A DNA stretch of 64,000 bases from Winogradskyella vidalii (GTDB lineage Bacteria; Bacteroidota; Bacteroidia; Flavobacteriales; Flavobacteriaceae): contig NZ_JABFDG010000001.1 of assembly GCF_013403955.1 (NCBI RefSeq), positions 310,001-374,000 on the forward strand, read 5' to 3'. A program made the translations under genes and the position numbers. The number at the start of each line of letters is the position of its first letter. Position 1 is the stretch's first letter. The notes under the pieces were generated by a model, which searched no databases, was not told where the DNA came from, and worked only from the letters and a program-made list of their open reading frames with translations. This document shows positions 44,064 to 52,979 of the stretch, in pieces.

Positions 44064-44993
44064 ATGAAAGGACCATTATTTTATTCTAAGATTCTATTAT
44101 TTGGGGAGTATGGAATTATTAAAGATTCTAAAGGCTTGTCTATTCCATATAATTTTTATAATGGTGCACTTAAAGTAGATGAAAATCCTGACCAACTGGC
44201 TCAAGAATCTAATGCAAGTTTAAAGCGATATGTTACGTATTTAAAAGGTTTAGATAAAGCATTAGTCACTTTTAATATTGATGCTCTACAAAAAAATGTA
44301 GATGCAGGCATGTATTTTGACTCTTCTATTCCGCAAGGCTATGGCGTAGGAAGTAGTGGTGCTTTAGTAGCTGCTATTTACGATAAATATGCGATTGATA
44401 AAATTACGGTTTTAGAGAATTTAACCCGAGAAAAATTATTAAAGTTAAAAGCAATTTTCTCTGAAATGGAATCGTTTTTCCATGGAAAATCTTCTGGCTT
44501 AGACCCTTTAAATAGTTATTTAAGTCTTCCAATTTTAATAAACTCCAAAGATAATATTGAAGCAACAGGTATTCCGTCTCAAAAAACAGAAGGTAAAGGT
44601 GCTGTGTTTTTATTAGATAGTGGTATTGTTGGCGAAACGGCACCAATGGTGAGTATTTTTATGGAAAACATGAAAAACGAAGGGTTTCGCAGTATGCTTA
44701 AAGACCAATTTATTAAACATACTGATGCTTGTGTTGATGACTTTTTAAAAGGTGATATAAAATCCCTGTTTAAAAACACCAAACAATTATCTAAGATTGT
44801 GCTTAATAATTTTAAGCCAATGATTCCTGCTCAATTCCATGACTTATGGAAAAATGGCTTGGAGACTAACGATTACTATCTTAAGCTTTGCGGCTCTGGT
44901 GGTGGTGGTTATATTTTAGGTTTTACCGAAAATATTGATCGCGCTAAAGAAGCCTTAAAAGGTCAGAAGTTAGAGGTGGTTTACAGCTTCTAG
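44064..44993 (+). CDS. mvk: Mevalonate kinase-like GHMP kinase
   Basis: GHMP kinase of 309 aa that would phosphorylate mevalonate. The N terminus has FYSKILLFGEYGIIKDSKGL, the ATP loop is GYGVGSSGALVAAIYD (a variant of PxGxGLGSSAA), and the metal or substrate region is FHGKSSGLDPLNSYLSLPI. Motif 3 is KLCGSGGGGYILGFT. It lies between mvaD and the prenyltransferase gene. Phosphomevalonate kinase is not in the window, and I cannot exclude that this kinase acts on phosphomevalonate. Confidence 0.85.
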   Translation: MKGPLFYSKILLFGEYGIIKDSKGLSIPYNFYNGALKVDENPDQLAQESNASLKRYVTYLKGLDKALVTFNIDALQKNVDAGMYFDSSIPQGYGVGSSGALVAAIYDKYAIDKITVLENLTREKLLKLKAIFSEMESFFHGKSSGLDPLNSYLSLPILINSKDNIEATGIPSQKTEGKGAVFLLDSGIVGETAPMVSIFMENMKNEGFRSMLKDQFIKHTDACVDDFLKGDIKSLFKNTKQLSKIVLNNFKPMIPAQFHDLWKNGLETNDYYLKLCGSGGGGYILGFTENIDRAKEALKGQKLEVVYSF

Positions 44994-45073
44994 TTCGTAT
45001 TACTTAGCTATTTTTTATCCTTATCCTTTTGTTTAACTGGTAATATTTTAGAATTTCACCAAAGTTTAAGCTT

Positions 45074-45976
45074 ATGTTATCAAGACGGCAGAAACACATT
45101 CTTCTTAAATTTTTCAGCTTGTTTTCTGTGGTGCGAGGTTATAATATTCTGGTCGTTGTTATTGCGCAATATTTAGCTTCGGTTTATATTTTTGCTCACC
45201 ACATGCCTGTTAAATCTGTATTGTTAGATCTTAATCTTTTAATGCTTGTATTGGCTTCTTCTGCGACAATTGCATCAGGTTATATTATTAATAACTTCTA
45301 TGATTCTGAAAAAGATTTAATCAACAAGCCAAGAAAAACAATGTTGGATCGTTTAGTGAGTCAGAATACAAAGCTGTCATTTTATTTTGTACTCAATTTT
45401 GTAGCTGTTGTATTTGCTAGCTATGTGTCTTTTAAAGCCGTTATCTTTTTTGCGATTTATATTTTTGCCATTTGGATTTATTCCCATCGTTTAAAGAAGT
45501 TACCATTAGTTGGTAATGTAGTTTCAGCGATATTAACGGTTACTCCATTTTTTGTCATTTTTATTTATTATCAAAATTTTGAGAAAGTAGTTTTTGCGCA
45601 TGGTATATTTTTGTTTTTATTGATTTCTATGCGCGAATTGACAAAGGATTTAGAGAATATAAAAGGCGATTTAGCATTAAACTATAGAACAATTCCTGTG
45701 GTTTATGGCGAAAAAATGTCTAAACTAATGTTAGCTATTGTTGTTGTGCTTACGGTGATTTCAGCGCTTGTACTTATCTTCTTTTTTAAGATTGGTCATA
45801 TGTATTACTTCTTTTATCTCAGTATTTTTCTGCTATTAATTTACCTGATTATCTTATTAAAATCAAATAAGAAAACACATTACCTCATACTTCATAATAT
45901 TTTAAAATTTATCATTGTTACAGGAGTATTTTCTATTTTGCTAATTGATGTTTCAATAGTTTTAAATAGAATTTAG
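45074..45976 (+). CDS. UbiA-family prenyltransferase (geranylgeranylglycerol-phosphate type)
   Basis: Integral membrane prenyltransferase with about eight helices. Both aspartate-rich motifs are present: NNFYDSEKDLINKP and RELTKDLENIKGDL. Flavobacterial proteins with this motif pair and neighbourhood are usually annotated as geranylgeranylglycerol-phosphate geranylgeranyltransferase, but the acceptor cannot be proven from sequence. It lies 80 bases after mevalonate kinase, so its prenyl donor comes from the adjacent pathway. The next gene in this orientation is the pseudouridine-synthase-like gene at 52125, with the glycerol module in between. Confidence 0.85.
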   Translation: MLSRRQKHILLKFFSLFSVVRGYNILVVVIAQYLASVYIFAHHMPVKSVLLDLNLLMLVLASSATIASGYIINNFYDSEKDLINKPRKTMLDRLVSQNTKLSFYFVLNFVAVVFASYVSFKAVIFFAIYIFAIWIYSHRLKKLPLVGNVVSAILTVTPFFVIFIYYQNFEKVVFAHGIFLFLLISMRELTKDLENIKGDLALNYRTIPVVYGEKMSKLMLAIVVVLTVISALVLIFFFKIGHMYYFFYLSIFLLLIYLIILLKSNKKTHYLILHNILKFIIVTGVFSILLIDVSIVLNRI

Positions 45977-46077
45977 ATCTATGAATTGGGGGTTGATTAA
46001 AATGGAATAAGCACCACTAAAAGGTGTTTTTTATTTTGAAGTTAATTTCTAAACGCTTTAAGGTGGATTCAAATAAA

Positions 46078-46115
46078 ATACCCTATGGTTTCAGGAAGCC
46101 CGAAACATAGGGTAT
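46078..46115 (-). terminator. Strong hairpin ending the glycerol operon
   Basis: ATACCCTATGGTTTC and GAAACATAGGGTAT pair over 14 bases with a single bulge around AGGAAGCCC. On the minus strand a T-rich stretch (TTTTATTTG) follows. It lies 29 bases after the stop of the last glp-operon gene. A smaller CACC/GGTG hairpin with a T-run at 46012-46032 on the plus strand could end the prenyltransferase transcript. Confidence 0.65.
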
Positions 46116-46143
46116 TATAATCACAAATTATACTGCAATAAGC

Positions 46144-46926
46144 TTAAAACAAGCTAACCGCTAGTTGTATTCTTGCTATTCTTTGTGAAGGATTCCACAT
46201 TGTCGTAGCAGCTACAGGGATGCTTAAATCAGAAAATTTAAGCGTTTTTGTAGCGGTTAAACCGACATTTACAAAATCGAAATTTTGTTCACCATCACCA
46301 TACAAGTGCGTGTCTCCGTTTAATGAAAAAGCAGCACCTGCAAAAGCATTTAAATTAACTTTTGACTCTCTAATAATAGGATAAGATGCTTCCACATAAG
46401 TAGAGTAACGTTGTTCTCTATCGCCATCATCATTTAATTGCGAATCGCCACTTCCAAACAATAGTACATCAGCTTCTAATCTTAAAGGGAATTTTTCTGA
46501 AAACGTATAAGACGTTCTCAAATCTAGTAAGTGTGTGCTGGTGTTTTTGTCATAATCCCATATATCAGGATTTTCTACGCTTCTAGTATTAAATAAATCC
46601 CAAAGTGCAATTGAAAAGCCGTTATCAGCATATTGTACATAGTAATTTATTTCTTTGTAAGAGGTGCCATCGCTATCATTAGAAAACGCCATTCCTCCCC
46701 AGAACCCTGTAGTAAAACTGCCTTTTTCATTTAAGTTTAATTTTGAAAAAACAGCTGCCATTGGTTTGTCTGTGATAACCAAACCTCTCCAAAGGTGGTT
46801 TGTTTTTAAGTCTAAATTAAAATCAATAGGACTGTCTTTCAATTCAGTTTTTTCTAATTCAGTGTCTTGGGCTTGGCCCATTTGCACTGTAATTAGTGCT
46901 ACGAATACTATTAATAATTTTTTCAT
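46144..46926 (-). CDS. Outer-membrane beta-barrel protein of the glycerol operon
   Basis: Exported protein of 260 aa with signal peptide ending GQAQ. The mature part shows alternating amphipathic strands (FNLDLKTNHLWRGLVIT, FTTGFWGGMAFSN, EINYYVQYADNGFSIALWDL, YVEASYPIIRESKVNLNAFAGAAF) and ends in the aromatic residue of LAVSLF, as outer-membrane barrels do. It lies 27 bases after glpF, as the fourth gene of the glpDKF operon, so it may be a glycerol or glycerol-phosphodiester pore. I do not recognise a named family, and its substrate is inference from context. Confidence 0.75.
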   Translation of the reverse strand: MKKLLIVFVALITVQMGQAQDTELEKTELKDSPIDFNLDLKTNHLWRGLVITDKPMAAVFSKLNLNEKGSFTTGFWGGMAFSNDSDGTSYKEINYYVQYADNGFSIALWDLFNTRSVENPDIWDYDKNTSTHLLDLRTSYTFSEKFPLRLEADVLLFGSGDSQLNDDGDREQRYSTYVEASYPIIRESKVNLNAFAGAAFSLNGDTHLYGDGEQNFDFVNVGLTATKTLKFSDLSIPVAATTMWNPSQRIARIQLAVSLF

Positions 46927-46953
46927 TTTTATTGTTGTTATATGAAGGGAATA

Positions 46954-47703
46954 TTACTTTATAGCCATATATAAAAAGGATGCAATTAAAGCTCCAATGA
47001 TAGGCCCTACAATTGGAATCCAAGAGTAGCTCCAATCACTTTTACCTTTTACCGGTAGTATGGCATGCATAAGTCTTGGTCCTAAATCCCTTGCAGGATT
47101 AATAGCATAACCAGTTGTACCACCTAATGCTAAACCAATAACCCATACCGTAAATGCTACAGGAATTGCACCAATTGAACCTAGACCCATTACAGCTTCA
47201 GGATTTGTTTCTACGCCTAAGTCAAGTCCTAAGTCTAAACTAGGTCCAGTGATATAAAATATTACGAATATCAAAACAAAGGTTCCTATAATCTCACTTG
47301 TTAAATTTGAGAGCGTATTTCTAATCGCTGGTCCTGTACAGAAGCAAGCTAATTTACCTTCTTCATCATCTGTGATTTTAAAGTGGTCTTTATAAACTAA
47401 CCATACAAAAAATGCACCTAACATAGCGCCAATCATTTCACCGGCAAGGTATTCAGGGACTACAGCCCATGAAAGGTCGCCTGTTGTAGCTAATGCTACA
47501 GTTACGGCCGGATTTAAGTGGGCACCACTATATGGACCTGCTATAATTACGCCGAGAAATACACCTAAGGCCCAACTCGTGGTGATTTCAATCCATCCCG
47601 ACCCATGACCTTTTGTGCCTTTTAATACGGCATTTGCAACAACACCATTACCACATATAATGAGGATCATGGTGCCTAATATTTCTGCTAATAATATTGA
47701 CAT
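46954..47703 (-). CDS. glpF: Glycerol facilitator (aquaglyceroporin)
   Basis: Inner-membrane channel for glycerol. Both NPA boxes are visible: SGAHLNPAVTVA and GYAINPARDLGPR. The aspartate in NPARD is the mark of glycerol facilitators as opposed to water-only aquaporins. The length of 249 aa and about six helices are normal. It sits 25 bases after glpK and 27 bases before the outer-membrane barrel gene. Confidence 0.95.
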   Translation of the reverse strand: MSILLAEILGTMILIICGNGVVANAVLKGTKGHGSGWIEITTSWALGVFLGVIIAGPYSGAHLNPAVTVALATTGDLSWAVVPEYLAGEMIGAMLGAFFVWLVYKDHFKITDDEEGKLACFCTGPAIRNTLSNLTSEIIGTFVLIFVIFYITGPSLDLGLDLGVETNPEAVMGLGSIGAIPVAFTVWVIGLALGGTTGYAINPARDLGPRLMHAILPVKGKSDWSYSWIPIVGPIIGALIASFLYMAIK

Positions 47704-47728
47704 GATTTTTGGTTTTTATGGTTGTTAG

Positions 47729-49225
47729 TTATTCTTCAATCCAGTTTTGAGCACACTTAACTGCTTTATGCCAGTAATGCAGCAGGTTGTCTACTTTTTC
47801 CTGAGGGGCTTCAGGATAAAACTCTTTGTCAATTACCCATTGTGATTGGATGTCGTCTATACTATCCCAATAACCAACCGCTAAACCGGCTAAATACGCA
47901 GCACCCATAACTGTTGTTTCTAAGGTTTTAGGTCTTATGATTTTAAATCCGAATAAATCAGACTGAATCTGCATCAACAAGTCACTTGCTGCTGCACCAC
48001 CATCAACTCTAAGTTCAACACTTTCATTTCCAGCATCCGCTTCCATAGCTTTAACGATATCGTAAACTTGAAAAGCAATACCTTCTAGTGTTGCACGTGC
48101 TATATGTGCATCGGTTGTTCCACGAGTAATTCCTAACATAGCACCACGAGCATATTGGTCCCAATAAGGAGCGCCTAAGCCTGTTAATGCAGGTACAAAG
48201 TACACGCCTCCATTATCTTCAGCCATTTCTGCTAAGTGATTAATTCCTGGGGCAGTTCTTACCATTCTCGCACCATCACGTAACCACTGTATTGCAGCTC
48301 CTCCAACAAAGACACTACCTTCTAGTGCGTAAGTGGTTTTTCCGTTTATTTTCCAAGCTACAGTAGTTAATAAATTGTTTTTAGAATAAACAGCTTCTTC
48401 TCCTGTGTTCATTAATAAGAAACATCCTGTGCCATAAGTATTTTTAACCATTCCTGGTTTTGTACACATCTGCCCAAATAATGCAGCTTGTTGATCACCT
48501 GCAATACCTGCAATTGGTATTTTTGTTGAGAATAATGTTGTGGCTGTAGTTCCGTATACTTCACTACTTTCTTTAACCTCAGGAAGCATTGATTTAGGAA
48601 TATTGAAAAGTTCTAGTAATTCGTCATCCCAGGCCATATCGTGAATGTTATACAGCATAGTTCTGCTGGCATTTGATACGTCTGTAATAAACATTTTTCC
48701 TCTAGTAAGTTTCCAGATAAGCCAAGAATCTACTGTACCGAAACATAATTTTCCTGCTTCAGCTTTTTCTCTTGCGCCTTCTACATTGTCTAGAATCCAT
48801 TTTAATTTAGTTGCTGAGAAATAAGCGTCAATAATTAAACCTGTTTTCTTTTTAATTAAATCAATATGACCTGCGTCTTTTAATTCGTCACAGTATCTTG
48901 CTGTTCTTCTATCTTGCCATACGATAGCATTGTGAATAGGTTCGCTAGTTTCACGATCCCATACCACTACGGTTTCTCTTTGGTTTGTAATACCAATAGC
49001 AGCAATTGATTCGCCATTGATGCCGTGCTGCGCTATAACTTCGGCAGCTACTGAAATTTGAGATGACCAAATTGCATTTGGGTCATGTTCTACCCATCCT
49101 GGTTTAGGGAAAATTTGTTCAAAAGGTTTTTGAGAAACTTTTACGATTTCTCCACTGTGATTAAACAAGATAGCTCGAGATGATGTAGTACCTTGATCTA
49201 ATGCTAAAATTAGTTTGTCTTTCAT
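47729..49225 (-). CDS. glpK: Glycerol kinase
   Basis: Cytoplasmic FGGY kinase producing glycerol 3-phosphate. The N terminus is [22 protein letters not shown]-family blocks include [48 protein letters not shown] and [20 protein letters not shown]. The length of 498 aa matches E. coli GlpK. Second gene of the minus-strand operon, 27 bases after glpD. Confidence 0.97.
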   Translation of the reverse strand: MKDKLILALDQGTTSSRAILFNHSGEIVKVSQKPFEQIFPKPGWVEHDPNAIWSSQISVAAEVIAQHGINGESIAAIGITNQRETVVVWDRETSEPIHNAIVWQDRRTARYCDELKDAGHIDLIKKKTGLIIDAYFSATKLKWILDNVEGAREKAEAGKLCFGTVDSWLIWKLTRGKMFITDVSNASRTMLYNIHDMAWDDELLELFNIPKSMLPEVKESSEVYGTTATTLFSTKIPIAGIAGDQQAALFGQMCTKPGMVKNTYGTGCFLLMNTGEEAVYSKNNLLTTVAWKINGKTTYALEGSVFVGGAAIQWLRDGARMVRTAPGINHLAEMAEDNGGVYFVPALTGLGAPYWDQYARGAMLGITRGTTDAHIARATLEGIAFQVYDIVKAMEADAGNESVELRVDGGAAASDLLMQIQSDLFGFKIIRPKTLETTVMGAAYLAGLAVGYWDSIDDIQSQWVIDKEFYPEAPQEKVDNLLHYWHKAVKCAQNWIEE

Positions 49226-49252
49226 TGCAGTCTAGTTATTTAAAGTTGTTGT

Positions 49253-50812
49253 TTATAATATATAATTAGAGGTAACCTCTTTATATTCTTTTACTTGTTG
49301 AGCTTGCCAAGCGTCATCTTTACCTAATTCTTTTGCCATTATTTTAGCAACCTCAGGCGCCATTTCAATACTCTCCTTTGCATTTAATAATTGGCAACGT
49401 ACTCTTCTGGCTAGGAAATCTTCAATGTTTAGTGCCATTTCATTTCTTACGGCCCACACAACTTGTGCTTGTATAACTCCCATAGAGTCGCTTAGAGATT
49501 TGTCCCATCCGTTTTCTTTAGATAATTTTAATACCTTTTCTTCATCGCTACCATAGAAATACAAGGGGTCATTATGGTTAATGTTTTCTTTATAACCGTG
49601 TATTTTTAAATGCTTTGTTTTGGTAGCAATATGTTTCCAATCTTGGTTTTTCTCGGCGGTATCTACTAGGTCTTCGCCCATTTTTCTGAAGGTCGTCCAT
49701 TTGCCACCAACTATTGTTAATAACCCAGAGTCAGCAGTGTAAATTTTGTGGCTTCTTGATATTTCTTTAGTTTTGTTTCCTTTCGCTTTAGGTGCAGCTA
49801 AAGGACGTAAACCTGCAAATACACTTAATACATCGCTTCTTTTAGGTTGTTTTGTTAAATAACGGCTTGCCGTACTTAAAATAAATCCAATCTCTTCTTC
49901 AAGTGCTACAGGTTCTAAAGATTCTTTTTCTAAAGGTGTGTCAGTTGTTCCTACAATAACGCGGTTGTGCCATGGCACTAAGAATAATACACGTCCATCA
50001 TCTGTTTTAGGTATGGTAATAGCATCATCTCCAGGTAAAAAGGATTTGTCTAGCATTAAGTGAACACCTTGACTTGGTGCTATTGTTTTGTCGGCTCCAG
50101 GTTTGTCCATTCGTAATACATCGTCAGCAAATACACCTGTAGCATTAACTACTTGTTTTCCTTTTATTTCGAAAGTGCTTCCATCTGTTTCGTCAAGAAC
50201 TTTTACGCCTGTAACTTTTCCTTTTTCGTCTTTAGTTAGGTCTTCAACAGAACAGTAATTAGCAACTAAAGCACCGAGTTCAACAGCGCTCTGAAGTACG
50301 TTTATAGCCATACGAGAGTCATCAAATTGACCATCGTAATAAACAACACCAGCAGAAATTTTATCTGGATTAATAAGTGAAATGCGTTTTAAGGTTTTGG
50401 ATTTAGAAATACGTTTTGAGCGCCCTAAGCTTAGTTTTCCAGCTAATAAATCGTAAAAAGTTAAGCCTACGGTGTAGAGTATTTCGTCGTATAAACCATG
50501 TGTGGGTATTATAAAGGATTGTGTTTTAGTAATGTGTGGTGCGTTTTTAAGCATTAAGCCTCGTTCAACCACGGCTTCTCTTACTAGGCCAACATCACCT
50601 TGTGCTAGGTACCTAACCCCTCCGTGTAATAATTTTGTTGCTTTACTTGATGTGGACTTTGTAAAATCAGATTTTTCAAGTAGTGCTACTGAGTATCCTC
50701 TTGCGGACGCTTCGAGCGCAATGCCAATTCCAGTTGCGCCTCCTCCTATAATTACGAAATCATAAGTTTTTGAATCACTTCTTAACTTATTGATCATTTT
50801 GTTTCTGTCCAT
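49253..50812 (-). CDS. glpD: FAD-dependent glycerol-3-phosphate dehydrogenase
   Basis: Membrane-associated aerobic enzyme oxidising glycerol 3-phosphate to dihydroxyacetone phosphate and feeding the quinone pool. The FAD motif FVIIGGGATGIGIALEASARG is at residues of about 20-40, followed by KSTSSKATKLLHGGVRYL, the family signature. A C-terminal DAO_C domain contains WAVRNEMALNIEDFLARRVR. The length of 519 aa is normal. First gene of the glpD-glpK-glpF-barrel operon; its promoter region is shared with the divergent regulator. Confidence 0.96.
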   Translation of the reverse strand: MDRNKMINKLRSDSKTYDFVIIGGGATGIGIALEASARGYSVALLEKSDFTKSTSSKATKLLHGGVRYLAQGDVGLVREAVVERGLMLKNAPHITKTQSFIIPTHGLYDEILYTVGLTFYDLLAGKLSLGRSKRISKSKTLKRISLINPDKISAGVVYYDGQFDDSRMAINVLQSAVELGALVANYCSVEDLTKDEKGKVTGVKVLDETDGSTFEIKGKQVVNATGVFADDVLRMDKPGADKTIAPSQGVHLMLDKSFLPGDDAITIPKTDDGRVLFLVPWHNRVIVGTTDTPLEKESLEPVALEEEIGFILSTASRYLTKQPKRSDVLSVFAGLRPLAAPKAKGNKTKEISRSHKIYTADSGLLTIVGGKWTTFRKMGEDLVDTAEKNQDWKHIATKTKHLKIHGYKENINHNDPLYFYGSDEEKVLKLSKENGWDKSLSDSMGVIQAQVVWAVRNEMALNIEDFLARRVRCQLLNAKESIEMAPEVAKIMAKELGKDDAWQAQQVKEYKEVTSNYIL

Positions 50813-51113
50813 GATTGTTTGGGTTAATTTGTAGTTATTTTTTTGTTATTTTTCTTTTCGAATATAAAACTACAACAAAACGAAACCAAAAAAAAAGTTT
50901 TTTATTGTTATTTTTAGTTTTTTTTGAATTTAAGGTGTCATTTTCGTAATATTCGCTTGATTTAATTCAGTGATTAGGATTTTTTTACGGTTTATTTTTT
51001 TAAATAGATAATATTAGGTTTCGTTTTGTTTTTTAAAACGAAGAAATATTTGCTGTTTCAGTGTAAGAATAATGGCTATAATCTTTATTTTTGTGTGAAC
51101 GGAATATTATAAG
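50813..51113. promoter_or_regulatory. Divergent glpD/glpR control region with repeated TTCGTTTT sites
   Basis: A 301-base AT-rich gap between the divergent genes. The 13-base sequence GGTTTCGTTTTGT occurs at 51017-51029 and, inverted, at 50875-50887. A further AAAACGAA at 51035-51042 faces the first across GTTTTTT, giving an 8-bp inverted repeat TTCGTTTT/AAAACGAA. TTCG/CGAA half-sites are typical of GlpR operators in other bacteria. These are probable binding sites for the DeoR-type regulator. A -7-like TATTTTTG lies at 51086-51093 for the regulator gene. Confidence 0.65.
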
Positions 51114-51881
51114 ATGAATATTGTAGATCGCCATAAACGTATTATTAGGAAATTAAATGCAGATGGATTTGTGACAGTCAGTAATTTAAGTGAAGAATTT
51201 AATGTCTCTTTAGTTACAATTAGAAAAGACCTTAAACTTCTTGAAGAAAAAAAGCTATTGTTTCGTTCTCACGGTAAAGCAATTCCTGTAAATCCATATA
51301 TTACAGAGAACCCTGTAAAAATAAAAGAGAAGATAAATGCGCCCGAAAAGAATAAAATAGCAATAGCAGCTGCTAAAACTTTAGAACCGCATGATAGTAT
51401 CATAATTGCATCTGGAACATCAGTGATTGAGTTTGCTAGGTGTATAAAACCTGTACAAGGATTGACCGTGTTAACAGCTTCTTTAAATACAGCTATAATT
51501 TTAGCTAAAAATAAAGAGATTGATGTAATGCAGTTAGGTGGTATGGTCAGACGAAGTTCGGCCTCTGTTGTTGGGCCAATTGGAGAAAAAATGTTAGCCG
51601 AGTTTACGTTTACTAAATTATTTTTAGGCGTCGATGGTATTGATTTAGATTATGGGCTTACAACAACTAATTTAATGGAGGCATCTTTAAATAAAGAGAT
51701 GATTAATTCTTCGCAAAAGATTATTGTTTTGGCGGATTCTTCAAAATTCAATAAAAAAGGCTTTGGTAGAATTTGCGAGCTAGATAAAGTAGATCAAATT
51801 ATAACCGATTCTGGTATCGATGAAAAAACGAAAAGTAGATTGTTTGAATTGGGTGTTGAGTTGACGATTGTTGACCTGTAA
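51114..51881 (+). CDS. glpR: DeoR-family regulator of the glycerol operon
   Basis: Cytoplasmic repressor of 255 aa. The N-terminal DeoR HTH reads LNADGFVTVSNLSEEFNVSL with VTIRKDLKLLEEKKLLFRSHG. The effector domain contains NKIAIAAAKTLEPHDSIIIA and SGTSVIEFA, and the C-terminal DeoR core has QLGGMVRRSSASVVGP and KIIVLADSSKF. It is divergent from glpD with repeated inverted TTCGTTTT sites between them. Glycerol 3-phosphate is the expected effector by analogy with GlpR. Confidence 0.88.
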   Translation: MNIVDRHKRIIRKLNADGFVTVSNLSEEFNVSLVTIRKDLKLLEEKKLLFRSHGKAIPVNPYITENPVKIKEKINAPEKNKIAIAAAKTLEPHDSIIIASGTSVIEFARCIKPVQGLTVLTASLNTAIILAKNKEIDVMQLGGMVRRSSASVVGPIGEKMLAEFTFTKLFLGVDGIDLDYGLTTTNLMEASLNKEMINSSQKIIVLADSSKFNKKGFGRICELDKVDQIITDSGIDEKTKSRLFELGVELTIVDL

Positions 51882-52028
51882 AATTCAATCATCATTTGGG
51901 TTTTATTGGTGTCTTTTGTTTTATTAACTCGTTTACGTCTAAGACGTTCAGTATTCTTTTATACGCATGAAACCATTATAATAGTCAAACAACTTATCTA
52001 ATTAAGTAAAAGATGCTAAGGATTGTTA

Positions 52029-52036
52029 TACCTTTG
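52029..52036 (+). promoter_or_regulatory. -7 element for the pseudouridine-synthase-like gene
   Basis: TACCTTTG matches TAnnTTTG exactly and is followed by TAGC. Transcription would start near 52043, leaving a leader of about 80 bases. No clear -33 TTG is present at the right distance. Confidence 0.45.
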
Positions 52037-52124
52037 TAGCATTATTTATTAAAATAGCTTATATTTTATAAATTAGTGATTATAATAACAATTAAAACGA
52101 CTCCCTTATTCTCGGGAATATATT

Positions 52125-52967
52125 ATGAGCAGAAATCAAGATAGCAAAGGAAAAGGAAAAACTTCAGGAAGAGGAAATGCTAATAGTAAGACTAAGAGTT
52201 TTGCTAGAGGAAACGCTCCTTTTAAAAAGAAAACACAATCAGACAAAAAAGCATCTAAACCAGATGAAATTCGCTTAAATAAATACATCGGGAATTCCGG
52301 TGTTTGTTCACGTCGCGAGGCAGATGAAAATATTGCTATAGGTTTGGTTACGGTTAATGGAAAAGTGGTTACCGAAATGGGGTACAAAGTTAAACGTACA
52401 GATGAAGTTAAGTTTGATGGTAGACGTATTGCACCAGAGCCTAGTGTTTATGTATTATTAAATAAGCCTAAAGGATTTGCAACAACAACAGCTGAGGGCA
52501 AAGGCAGAACGGTTATGGATTTGGTAGCCAATGCCACAAATGCGAGTATAAAACCAATAGGTCGCTTAGGGAGAAATTCTCTAGGTTTATTGTTGTTTAC
52601 TAATGACGATAAAGTGAGGCAAAAGTTCACCAATTCTAAAAGTGGAGTATCACGATTGTTTCAAGTAGAACTCGATAAGAATCTAAAATTTGAAGATTTA
52701 AAAAAGATACAAGACGGATTTAAAGTCGAAGGAAAATTAATTACCGTTGAAGAGATTAGCTATATTCAAGGCGAATCTAAAAATCAAGTTGGAATTAAGA
52801 TTAAAAATACTGGAAACACGATTCTACGTACCATTTTTGATGAACTTAATTATGATCTTGTAAAAATAGATTGTGTTGCTATTGGGCATTTAACTAAAAA
52901 AGATATTCCTCGTGGTCACTGGAAGCATTTAACAGAACAAGAATTGAATACTTTAAAAATGCTTTAG
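52125..52967 (+). CDS. RsuA/RluB-family pseudouridine-synthase-like protein lacking the catalytic Asp
   Basis: Belongs to the RsuA/RluB/RluF group that isomerises uridine in rRNA. A basic Gly/Lys/Ser-rich tail (1-45) is followed by an S4 RNA-binding domain (about 48-95, IRLNKYIGNSGVCSRREADE) and the synthase fold (VYVLLNKPKGFATT). The invariant motif GRLDxxxxGLLLxTND reads GRLGRNSLGLLLFTND here: catalytic Asp is replaced by Gly149, codon GGG at 52569-52571, two base changes from GAT or GAC. The late motif NR(I/V)(V/L)RR is also changed, to NTILRTIF. The frame is intact, so the gene is maintained. It may bind RNA without modifying it. Confidence 0.85.
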   Translation: MSRNQDSKGKGKTSGRGNANSKTKSFARGNAPFKKKTQSDKKASKPDEIRLNKYIGNSGVCSRREADENIAIGLVTVNGKVVTEMGYKVKRTDEVKFDGRRIAPEPSVYVLLNKPKGFATTTAEGKGRTVMDLVANATNASIKPIGRLGRNSLGLLLFTNDDKVRQKFTNSKSGVSRLFQVELDKNLKFEDLKKIQDGFKVEGKLITVEEISYIQGESKNQVGIKIKNTGNTILRTIFDELNYDLVKIDCVAIGHLTKKDIPRGHWKHLTEQELNTLKML

Positions 52968-52979
52968 TATTTGTTTGAT

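Noticed and set aside
46144..51881. Genomic island with mobility genes
   Set aside because: No integrase, transposase, tRNA or direct repeats at the edges; kept only as a possible local insertion.
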